Shown here: positions 16,415 to 23,408 of the stretch, in pieces
Layout: every line of letters begins with the position of its first letter
Position numbering within the stretch: the stretch's first letter is position 1
Program-made: the position numbers and the translations under genes
Origin: Anaerolineae bacterium
GTDB taxonomy: Bacteria > Chloroflexota > Anaerolineae > JAFGEY01
Direction of reading: 5' to 3'
Length of the DNA stretch: 40,403 nt
Assembly (NCBI GenBank): GCA_016931365.1
Contig: JAFGEY010000536.1
Location: forward strand, 1-40,403
Notes under the pieces: model-generated
Told to the model about the DNA's origin: nothing
The model's database searches: none
The model's input: only the letters and a program-made list of their open reading frames with translations

Positions 16415-16430
16415 ATGAGCGAATGCTCAT
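16415..16430 (+). promoter_or_regulatory. Probable TetR operator
   Basis: A perfect inverted repeat, ATGAGC-GAAT-GCTCAT, lies just downstream of the predicted transcription start and upstream of the regulator gene. Its size and symmetry are typical of TetR-family operators. A repressor bound here would block the whole operon, so autoregulation is expected. Confidence 0.8.
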
Positions 16431-16463
16431 AAAATGAACAAGTATTTCAAATGGGGTGCAAAC

Positions 16464-17108
16464 ATGCCTGCCGACTCGCTACCAAAACGAACGGCCCGCC
16501 GTCAACGACAGATCACGCGGCGGAAAAGGGAAATCCTCGACGCCGCCGCGCGCATCTTTGCCGAAAAAGGCTATGACGCCGCCACCACGCGCGAGATTGC
16601 CGAGGCTGCCGATCTGGCCGAGGGGACATTGTACAATTATTACGGCGGCAAGCGCGAGATTTTGCTGGCCATCCTCGACGAAACCCAGGCCGTCGTCGAT
16701 GCCATGTTTGAGCAGGCCGGCCCACTGGAGACGCGCGAAGACGCCGCTGCCCTGGTCGAGCAGGGCTATGCGCTACTGCTCGACGCGTTGCCCTTTGTGC
16801 GCACGCTGATCGCCGCAGCCTGGCTCGATGACACAATCTTGCAACGCTTTTTGACCGAAGGTATGAACCACTTGAGCGTCAAAGTGCGGCAATTTATCAA
16901 ACTGCGCATCGATGCGGGCCAGTTTCGCTCCGTCGATCCGGCGCTGGCAACGCAGATGATGCTGGCGATATTTATGGCGCCCATGCTGCCGGTGCTGCGC
17001 GGCATCCAGGCGCAGCCGTCGGCGCAAGAGTGTCACACCCTGGCCACTAACGTGATCGCCCTGTTCACCGACGGCATGCGCATGCGTGAAGACGAGGCAA
17101 CACCATGA
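16464..17108 (+). CDS. TetR/AcrR-family transcriptional regulator
   Basis: This 214-residue repressor has the TetR N-terminal DNA-binding domain. Helix 1 is 'REILDAAARIFAEKGYD' and the helix-turn-helix is 'ATTREIAEAADLAEGTLYNYYGGKREIL' (about residues 30-60, with the hallmark Tyr-Asn-Tyr-Tyr). A helical ligand-binding C-terminal domain follows. An upstream in-frame ATG at 16434 has no ribosome-binding site and lies right beside the operator. I prefer the ATG at 16464, which has GGGGTG six bases upstream. The stop overlaps the first permease start (ATGA), so it is the first gene of the efflux operon. By analogy with CecR of E. coli it probably senses a toxic compound that the transporter exports. 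Confidence 0.92.
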   Translation: MPADSLPKRTARRQRQITRRKREILDAAARIFAEKGYDAATTREIAEAADLAEGTLYNYYGGKREILLAILDETQAVVDAMFEQAGPLETREDAAALVEQGYALLLDALPFVRTLIAAAWLDDTILQRFLTEGMNHLSVKVRQFIKLRIDAGQFRSVDPALATQMMLAIFMAPMLPVLRGIQAQPSAQECHTLATNVIALFTDGMRMREDEATP

Positions 17109-18235
17109 TCCGGCGCATCTGGGCGGTGATGCTCAAAGAATTCATCCAGACTATGCGCGACCGGCGCACGCTGGTCATCCAGCTCGGCCTGCCCATCGTC
17201 CAATTGTTCATTTTCGGCTATGCGATCAACACCAATGTCAGGCACATCCCCATCGCCATTGCTGATCAAAGCCTGGACGATGCCAGCCGCGCCTACGTCG
17301 AAGCGATGGTCACATCCGGCTATTTCGATCCCGTCGCCTACCTACCCAACGAAGCGGAAGTGATCTGGGCCATCAACGAGGGCCGGGCGCAGGCAGGGAT
17401 CGTCATCCCGCCGGGGTTTGAGGCCGCCGTGGAGCGCGGCAGCGCGCAAACGCTGCTCCTGGTCGACGGTTCGGACGTGTTTGTCTCGCAGGCAGCCTAC
17501 AACGCGATCACCGCCATCGCCCAGGCTCACTCGACGCAGGTGATGCTGACACGGATCGAGCGCAGCGGCAAGTTGGCCGGCCAAAAGCTGAGTTCGCTCG
17601 ACGCACGCGTGCGCATCCTCTACAACCCCAACCTGGACGACCTGTGGTTTCTGATCCCGGCCATGGCGGCGACGATCTTGCAAACGCAGACGATCACCCT
17701 CACCGCAGCCGCTGTGGTACGCGAACGTGAAGCAGGCACCATCGAGCAGTTGCTGGTCACGCCGATCCGGCCCGGTGAGTTGATGCTGGGCAAGGTCGCG
17801 CCCAACATGATCGTTTCGATCGTCAACATGCTGACCATTCTCGCCATCGGCCGCTTTTGGTTCGCAGTGCCCTTTCAAGGTGATTTCTGGCTTTTTTCCT
17901 GGCTGGCTTTTATGTATGTTTTTTCGGGACTGGGACTGGGGCTGCTCGTTTCGACGATCTCGAAAAACCAGAAACAATCGCAGCAAACGGCGATGCTGAT
18001 CATGCTGGTCGGCCTGGTGCTGGGCGGATTCATGTTTCCGCGCTACTTGCAGCCGCTGCCCATCCGCATCATCGGCAACCTCTTTCCGCTGACCTATTTC
18101 ATTCCCATCGCGCGCGGGATCATGACCAAAGGCGTAGGCATCGACTATATGTGGGATCAAGTCATCGCGCTGGCGATCTATGTGGTGGTGATCATGGTCG
18201 TCGCCGTGCGCGCCTTTAAACAGGAATTGGACTGA
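17105..18235 (+). CDS. ABC-2-type transporter permease (first of two)
   Basis: The 376-residue membrane protein has one N-terminal helix ('LVIQLGLPIVQLFIFGYAI'), then a large outer domain of about 140 residues ('AIADQSLDDASRAYVEAMV'), and about five more helices. It carries the family motif 'EREAGTIEQLLVTPIRPGEL' near residue 210 and 'FPLTYFIPIARGIMTKG' near the C-terminus. This is the YhhJ/YbhS/YbhR type of ABC-2 permease, which pairs with HlyD adaptors in exporters. It overlaps the regulator stop by four bases. It is paralogous to the next gene along its full length, and the two probably form a heterodimeric channel. Confidence 0.93.
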   Translation: MIRRIWAVMLKEFIQTMRDRRTLVIQLGLPIVQLFIFGYAINTNVRHIPIAIADQSLDDASRAYVEAMVTSGYFDPVAYLPNEAEVIWAINEGRAQAGIVIPPGFEAAVERGSAQTLLLVDGSDVFVSQAAYNAITAIAQAHSTQVMLTRIERSGKLAGQKLSSLDARVRILYNPNLDDLWFLIPAMAATILQTQTITLTAAAVVREREAGTIEQLLVTPIRPGELMLGKVAPNMIVSIVNMLTILAIGRFWFAVPFQGDFWLFSWLAFMYVFSGLGLGLLVSTISKNQKQSQQTAMLIMLVGLVLGGFMFPRYLQPLPIRIIGNLFPLTYFIPIARGIMTKGVGIDYMWDQVIALAIYVVVIMVVAVRAFKQELD

Positions 18236-18238
18236 GCG

Positions 18239-19384
18239 ATGCACACACGACTGGGAATGCGTTGTCGCCGCACATGGGCCATGATGCGCAAGGAGACGAT
18301 CCAGCGCTTTCGCGATGTGCGCACGCTGGCCCTGATCCTGGGCATGCCGCTGATCCAGCTTTTTCTCTTTGCCTACGCCGTCCACTTGAGCGCCGACCAC
18401 CTGCCCACCGCCGTCGCCGACCTTAGCATGGATGCGCAGAGCCGGGCGCTGATCGATGCGCTGGTCGTCTCGAGCTACTTTGACGTTCAAGAGTATGTAC
18501 AGAGCGAAGCCGCTGTGATTCGCGCCATCGACCAGGGCCGCGCGCGCGCCGGGCTGGTCATTCCGCCAGATTTTGCCGCGCGCATCGAGCGCGGCGACGC
18601 TCAAACCTTGATCATCCTCGACGGCTCTGACTCGTTCTCGGTGCAGGCCGGGTACAGCGCGGCACTGGCCGTCGCCCAGGCCCATTCGCTCGAATTGGTC
18701 GCACAAAAGGTCAACCGCATGGGCGGCAAGCTGGAAACGTCGCCGATCCGCGCCTCGACGCGGGTGCTCTATAATCCGAACCTGAGCGATCTGGTTTTTA
18801 CAATGCCGGGGCTGATCGCCATGCTGCTGCAAGTGCTGGCGGTCAACATCACCGCCCAATCGGTGGTCCACGAGTACGAATCGGGCACCATCGAACAAAT
18901 CCTGGTCACGCCGATCCGGCCGATCGAACTGGTGATCGGCAAGCTGGCCCCCAACGTGCTGCTGGTGGTGTTCGACCAGGCCGTGATCACCGTGGTTGGC
19001 GTGTACTGGTTCGGCGTGCCCTTTCGCGGCAACGCCTGGCTGCTGGCCTGGCTGTCGCTGATCTTTATCGCCTCCGGGCTGGGGTTGGGGCTGCTCATCT
19101 CGACCATCGCCAAGACGCAAAAGGAGGCCCAGCAACTGACATCATTGCTGATGATGTTCAGCCAACTGCTGACCGGCTTTATCTATCCGCGCAGCCCGAT
19201 GCCGCTGGTGATCCAGTGGATCGGCAACCTGATCCCGCTGACCTACTTTATCCGCATCGCGCGCGGGATCGTCACCAAAGGCATCGGCCTGACCTTTTTA
19301 TGGAGCGACGTGCTGGCGCTGACCTTTTACACGGCCCTCGTGCTGTTCCTGGCGGCGATCACGTTCAAAAAGCGGCTGGATTAG
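18239..19384 (+). CDS. ABC-2-type transporter permease (second of two)
   Basis: The 381-residue protein has the same plan as its neighbour: an N-terminal helix ('LILGMPLIQLFLFAYAV'), a large outer loop, the motif 'ESGTIEQILVTPIRPIEL', and a C-terminal helical bundle ending in 'IPLTYFIRIARGIVTKG'. The shared motifs and spacing with the previous permease point to an old tandem duplication. It starts three bases after the preceding stop. A 147-base gap then separates it from the first ATPase gene, the only sizeable gap before the adaptors. Confidence 0.93.
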   Translation: MHTRLGMRCRRTWAMMRKETIQRFRDVRTLALILGMPLIQLFLFAYAVHLSADHLPTAVADLSMDAQSRALIDALVVSSYFDVQEYVQSEAAVIRAIDQGRARAGLVIPPDFAARIERGDAQTLIILDGSDSFSVQAGYSAALAVAQAHSLELVAQKVNRMGGKLETSPIRASTRVLYNPNLSDLVFTMPGLIAMLLQVLAVNITAQSVVHEYESGTIEQILVTPIRPIELVIGKLAPNVLLVVFDQAVITVVGVYWFGVPFRGNAWLLAWLSLIFIASGLGLGLLISTIAKTQKEAQQLTSLLMMFSQLLTGFIYPRSPMPLVIQWIGNLIPLTYFIRIARGIVTKGIGLTFLWSDVLALTFYTALVLFLAAITFKKRLD

Positions 19385-19502
19385 AAAGCGCAAATTGCAA
19401 CTGTGGCCCAACACCATAAAAACGACCTTGATCGGACATTGCGAAATAAAAACGCATGATATGCCGTCATGTCTACTCGCATCCTTTATCTGAACCGTAG
19501 TA

Positions 19503-19537
19503 CATTTGCCATTTGCTATTCGCCATTTACTATGACT
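19503..19537 (+). repeat. Heptanucleotide repeat array 1, at the first ATPase start
   Basis: Four consecutive 7-base units (CATTTGC twice, TATTCGC, CATTTAC) are followed by a fifth degenerate unit that contains the ATG at 19532. It occupies the place where a ribosome-binding site would be expected, and none is visible. Confidence 0.75.
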
Positions 19538-20506
19538 GACATCACGATTCAAACCAACAACCTGACCAAATGGTTCAAAACCGCCACCGGCACGGTCCAT
19601 GCCATCAACGGGATCACGCTCCAGGTGCGGCAGGGCGAAACCTATGGCCTGATCGGGCCGGACGGCGCGGGCAAGACGACGACGACGCGGGTGATTTTGG
19701 GACTGCTCAAGCGCAGCGGCGGCGAAAGCCGCATGCTCGGCTTTGATTCGATGCGCGACACCTATCGCATCCGCGAGCGGGTCGGCTATATCGCGCAGAC
19801 CTTTGCCCTGCCGCCGGATATGACCGTGGCCGAAAACATGGCCTTTTTCGCCAGCCTGCACGGCGTCGACGCGCGCGAGCAAAAGCGGCGTATCCCCGAG
19901 CTGCTCGAATTCGCCGGGTTGGGTCGCTTTACCAAACGACTCGCCGGGCGGCTTTCCGGCGGGATGAAAAAGAAACTGGCCCTGGCGTGCAGCCTTGTCC
20001 ACCAGCCGGAGGTGGTGATGCTCGACGAGCCTACCCTGGGCGTCGACCCGGTCAGCCGGCGCGAGTTTTGGGCCTTGCTCGGCAACCTGCGCGCTGAACG
20101 GGGCCTGACCATCCTGGTCTGCACCCCTTATATGGACGAAGCCGAGCGTTGCACCTGCGTCGGCCTGATGTACGAAGGCCACTTTATCGCCCAAGGATCG
20201 CCGGAGACAATCAAGAAAATGGTGCCGGGACAGCTACTCGAATTTACGCCTTCTCATTTCGTCCCGGCATCACAACTCATCGCCGCGCTCGACGGCGTGC
20301 TCGAAGTGCAGACCTACGGCCAGATGCTGCACGTCTTTGTCGATCAACCGGCGCAGCGCCGGGCCGAGATCGAGGCCGCACTGAGCGCACAGGGCATCGC
20401 ATGCCGGGGCATGCGCGAGATCGAAGCGCGGATGGAAGAGGCATTTATTTCGTTGATTCGCCGGCAAAAGCAGAGTGAAACGTCAAACGTAAGGCGTGAA
20501 ACGTGA
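19532..20506 (+). CDS. ABC transporter ATP-binding protein (first of two)
   Basis: This 324-residue ATPase has Walker A 'GPDGAGKTTTTR' (Lys48), signature 'LSGGMKKKLALA' and Walker B 'VVMLDEPTLGVD'. A DUF4162-like C-terminal segment is typical of ABC-2 exporters. The unusual Asp in 'GPDGAGKT' also occurs in the N-terminal half of YbhF-type tandem ATPases. The frame is open back to an ATG at 19469, but the domain begins after the ATG at 19532, so I take that start. No Shine-Dalgarno is seen at either. The last ten codons before the stop at 20506 are made of heptamer repeat, so the natural C-terminus has been altered. The protein energises the two permeases with the next gene product. Confidence 0.92.
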   Translation: MTDITIQTNNLTKWFKTATGTVHAINGITLQVRQGETYGLIGPDGAGKTTTTRVILGLLKRSGGESRMLGFDSMRDTYRIRERVGYIAQTFALPPDMTVAENMAFFASLHGVDAREQKRRIPELLEFAGLGRFTKRLAGRLSGGMKKKLALACSLVHQPEVVMLDEPTLGVDPVSRREFWALLGNLRAERGLTILVCTPYMDEAERCTCVGLMYEGHFIAQGSPETIKKMVPGQLLEFTPSHFVPASQLIAALDGVLEVQTYGQMLHVFVDQPAQRRAEIEAALSAQGIACRGMREIEARMEEAFISLIRRQKQSETSNVRRET

Positions 20507-20574
20507 AGAATAACAAAGAGGACCGAGTCTTTCTAATCCTCACGTTTGACGTTTCACGTTTCACGCATCATGAA
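20475..20574 (+). repeat. Heptanucleotide repeat array 2, two opposed arms
   Basis: Five GTGAAAC-type units at 20475-20509 run through the end and stop of the first ATPase gene. Five TCACGTT-type units at 20540-20574 run up to and over the second ATPase start. The arms are complementary: 16 bases from 20475 pair perfectly with 20542-20557, so the transcript can fold into a long stem with a 51-base loop. Confidence 0.8.
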
Positions 20575-21532
20575 ACAAATGAGTGACTATCAATATCCAA
20601 TTCAAGTTCAAGATTTAACCAAAACCTTTGGCCGCTTTGTCGCCGTCGACCATGTCACCTTTGACGTCAATCGCGGCGAGGTGTATGGTTGGCTGGGGCC
20701 AAACGGCGCGGGCAAAACCACGACGATCCGCATGCTGTTGGGGCTGATCAAACCCAGCGGCGGCTGGGCGCACGTCCTTGGCTTCAATCCGGCCAAAGAA
20801 GCCAAAGCAATGCAAGCCAAGGTTGGGTACATGTCGCAGTTGTTCACCCTCTACAAAGACCTGACCGCGGGCGAAAACATCCGCTTTTACGGCCAAGCCT
20901 ACGGGCTGGGCCGTCGAGAACTGCGCGAGCGGCAAGACGAGATCATTGAAATGGCCGGCCTCAAGGGCCGCGAGCGCGAGCTGACCGCCAACCTCTCCGG
21001 CGGCTGGAAGCAGCGCCTGGCCCTCGGCTGCGCCATCGTCCATCGGCCGCAGGTGGTATTCCTCGACGAACCCACCGCCGGTGTCGATCCGATCAGCCGC
21101 CGCGAGTTTTGGGGATTGATCTATGCAATGGCCAAAAAAGGCGTCACCGTGCTGGTTACCACCCACTATATGGACGAGGCCGAACTGTGCCAGCGCGTCG
21201 GCTTTTTGAGCGAGGGCAAACTGATTGCCCTGGACACCCCTGACCAGCTCAAGCGGACCCAGATGCGCGGCCACGTCCTCGAGATCGACTGTGTCGACAG
21301 TGAGCGCGCCGTCCGCGTGCTGCGCGAGGTCGGACGGCAGGGACGCATCCCCTTTGACGAGATCGCCCTCTATGGTGCGCAGATTCACGCCGTCGTCCCT
21401 GACGCCCAGACGTTTCGCGAGCCGGTAGCAGCGCTGCTGGCCCAAGAGGACATCCAGGTCAACCACATCGAGTGGATCGCCCCGACACTGGAAGACGTAT
21501 TCATTTCATCGGTGAAAGCGAGAGAAGAATGA
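20570..21532 (+). CDS. ABC transporter ATP-binding protein (second of two)
   Basis: The 320-residue ATPase has Walker A 'GPNGAGKTTTIR' (Lys49), signature 'LSGGWKQRLALG', Walker B 'VVFLDEPTAGVD' and the H-loop in 'VTTHYMDEAE'. It corresponds to the C-terminal half of YbhF-type tandem ATPases, here as a separate gene. The open frame extends to a TTG at 20546, inside the heptamer repeat. The ATGs at 20570 and 20579 are the credible starts, neither with a clear ribosome-binding site. Its stop overlaps the start of the first adaptor gene (ATGA at 21529). With its partner it probably forms a heterodimer, the first ATPase carrying the less canonical site. Confidence 0.92.
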   Translation: MKQMSDYQYPIQVQDLTKTFGRFVAVDHVTFDVNRGEVYGWLGPNGAGKTTTIRMLLGLIKPSGGWAHVLGFNPAKEAKAMQAKVGYMSQLFTLYKDLTAGENIRFYGQAYGLGRRELRERQDEIIEMAGLKGRERELTANLSGGWKQRLALGCAIVHRPQVVFLDEPTAGVDPISRREFWGLIYAMAKKGVTVLVTTHYMDEAELCQRVGFLSEGKLIALDTPDQLKRTQMRGHVLEIDCVDSERAVRVLREVGRQGRIPFDEIALYGAQIHAVVPDAQTFREPVAALLAQEDIQVNHIEWIAPTLEDVFISSVKAREE

Positions 21533-23313
21533 ATGTGACACAATCTGCAAAAAAGAAACTAACCAAAGACAATCCCGAATTTACGCCCACAATCGCCCGG
21601 GGCGTCCGCCTGCTACGCGACAAGCAAATCGCGCCTGCGCGTGCTTGCTTTGCCCAGGCCGTGCGCAGCGACCCGGCTAACGCCACCGCCTGGTACTGGC
21701 TGAGCCGCACCGTAGATGGCCCCAGGCGGCAGGACTGCCTGGATCGCATGCGGCTGCTGGACGAAAAAACGTCAAGCATCAAACGTCAAGACCAGAACGA
21801 CGCAATACACAATACACAGTACGCAGCACGCAACCCACTTCCTCCTCTACGCCGGACACTGTCCATTTTGACAGCCACGCTGCTCTTCGCCCTTTGCATG
21901 GCCATACCCTTGTTCACCCCGCCGGCCCGGGCGCAAATCGGGACGGGCCAAACCCGGATCACAACCTCCGGCCTCATGCGCGCCGAAACGGTGCTGATCG
22001 CCAGCGAATACGGCGGGCTGATCCGGGACATTCCGGTTCAAGAAGGCGCAGTCGTGCGGGCCGGCGAGGTGCTCGTTCAACTGGACACCAGCACCATCGA
22101 CACGCAGGTCGCCGTCGCCCAGGCCGCCATCGATCTGGCCGAGGCTGCGCTGGCCCAGGCCCGGGCCGGCGTGCGGCCGGGACAGATTGCCATCGCCGAA
22201 GCCCAGTTGGCCCAGGCCGAGGCCGGCCGGCTCGCCGCCGCGCAGGCCGTCACCGACACGCTGTTGCTTGCGCGCAACCCACAAGAATTGCGCCTGTACG
22301 TCGCCGTGGCCGAGACGCAGATAGCGAGCCTGGAGCACAAGCTGGCCCAGGCATTGGCCTACAAAGACGCCGCGCAAGTCGGCAAGGAAGGCTTTGAAAA
22401 AGCGATGGAGGCGCTCAACGAGATAGGCGGCCCCGGTTCCAAGCAATTCCGCGTATTGGTCGCCGAAGGCTCATGGCAAGAGATCATCGACCGCCTCCCT
22501 CCTGAGGTGCGCGAACAACTGCCCAACGTCCCCGCCGACGGCGTCTACACTTTCGGCGACATCGAGATCGAGGTGCAAAGCGGGACATTCCGGCTCTATC
22601 GCTGGGTAACGGTCGACGTCAACGTGCCCTTTGAGGCGCACCTGGCCCCCAACCTGTGGTGGCAGGCCTGGGTGGGCGTCAACGCGGCGGCTGCGCAAAA
22701 AGAAGGCGCGCAGGCCGCGCTCGAACAGCTTGTCGCCCAACTGAACAACCCGCAAACGCTGCTGTCCCAGGCCGACCAGGCCGCCGCTGCACTGGCCCAG
22801 GCCAACGCGCAAGTGCTGGCCGCCCAGGCCCAGGTCAGTGGGCTGAAAGCCGGAGCCAGCCGGGAACAGATCGCCGCGCTGGAAGCACAGGTCGCCCAGG
22901 CGCGCGCTGCGCTCACCGCACTGCAAACGCAGCGCGCGCAAATGACGCTCACCGCCCCCGTCGATGGCATCGTCGTGGCCCTGACCGCCCATCCAGGCGA
23001 GATCGCTGCCCAGGGCGCAACCCTGATCACACTTGCCGACCTGTACCAGATGCAGTTGACTGTCTACCTGCCCGCCACCCAGATCGGGTTGATCAAGTTG
23101 GGCGACCCGGCGCAGATCTCCGTGGACAGTTTCGCCGGACAGACGTTCGCGGGCATCGTCGCCCACATTGCCGACACCGCCCAGTTCACGCCGCGCAACG
23201 TTGCCACCCAGGAGGAGCGGGCTAACCTGGTCTTTGGCGTCGAAATCCACCTCGACAATCCCGACGGTGCGCTCAAACCCGGCATGCCTGCCGACGTCGT
23301 GTTGGGGAATTGA
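21529..23313 (+). CDS. HlyD-family membrane-fusion protein with N-terminal TPR-like extension
   Basis: The protein has 594 residues. Residues about 16-75 form a short TPR-like helical domain ('GVRLLRDKQIAPARACFAQA', then a Trp-x-Trp-Leu-Ser motif and a Cys-Leu-x-x-Met-x-x-Leu segment) of a kind common in Chloroflexi. A low-complexity linker (about 81-104) is encoded by heptamer repeat DNA. A membrane helix or signal-like segment follows (about 108-130). The HlyD part has a biotinyl-lipoyl domain split by a long Ala/Gln-rich coiled coil (about 190-480) and a beta-barrel domain with 'GIVVALTAHPGEIAAQGA' and 'GDPAQISVDSFAGQTFAG'. The longer open frame from 21472 is rejected in favour of the ATG that overlaps the ATPase stop. 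It is the periplasmic or extracytoplasmic adaptor of the exporter. Confidence 0.88.
   Translation: MNVTQSAKKKLTKDNPEFTPTIARGVRLLRDKQIAPARACFAQAVRSDPANATAWYWLSRTVDGPRRQDCLDRMRLLDEKTSSIKRQDQNDAIHNTQYAARNPLPPLRRTLSILTATLLFALCMAIPLFTPPARAQIGTGQTRITTSGLMRAETVLIASEYGGLIRDIPVQEGAVVRAGEVLVQLDTSTIDTQVAVAQAAIDLAEAALAQARAGVRPGQIAIAEAQLAQAEAGRLAAAQAVTDTLLLARNPQELRLYVAVAETQIASLEHKLAQALAYKDAAQVGKEGFEKAMEALNEIGGPGSKQFRVLVAEGSWQEIIDRLPPEVREQLPNVPADGVYTFGDIEIEVQSGTFRLYRWVTVDVNVPFEAHLAPNLWWQAWVGVNAAAAQKEGAQAALEQLVAQLNNPQTLLSQADQAAAALAQANAQVLAAQAQVSGLKAGASREQIAALEAQVAQARAALTALQTQRAQMTLTAPVDGIVVALTAHPGEIAAQGATLITLADLYQMQLTVYLPATQIGLIKLGDPAQISVDSFAGQTFAGIVAHIADTAQFTPRNVATQEERANLVFGVEIHLDNPDGALKPGMPADVVLGN
21769..21838 (+). 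repeat. Heptanucleotide repeat array 3, inside the HlyD-like gene
   Basis: Ten 7-base units stay in phase over 70 bases, drifting from ACGTCAA-like to AATACAC-like and AGTACGC-like units. They are read through in frame as linker residues about 81-104. The surrounding gene has no such periodicity. Confidence 0.8.
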
Positions 23314-23318
23314 CAGGG

Positions 23319-23400
23319 CCTATCCCAAGATCGTTATTTTTTGCGCAAGGATCTTTCCGGGCGGCCAAGCTCCGTTCAGTTCTGATTTATTCGGGATAGG
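23319..23400 (+). repeat. 82-bp dispersed repeat, copy A, with 8-bp terminal inverted repeats
   Basis: CCTATCCC at 23319-23326 and GGGATAGG at 23393-23400 are perfect inverted ends. The interior shares the block GTTCAGTTC..ATTTATTCGG with copy B at 26938-27010. It fills the gap between the two adaptor genes, and its right end plus the next base gives AGGA seven bases before the second adaptor's ATG. Confidence 0.75.
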
Positions 23401-23408
23401 ATGAGTCT

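Noticed and set aside
17342..19135. 597-codon minus-strand frame opposite the two permeases
   Set aside because: His/Asp/Arg-rich low-quality translation typical of an antisense shadow; the plus-strand permeases have clear ABC-2 motifs.
20475..20574. Heptamer arrays as a mini-CRISPR
   Set aside because: Units are 7 bases with no spacers of constant length and no cas genes nearby.
22471..23250. 259-codon minus-strand frame within the first adaptor gene
   Set aside because: Shadow of the Ala/Gln-rich coiled-coil coding region; no independent evidence.
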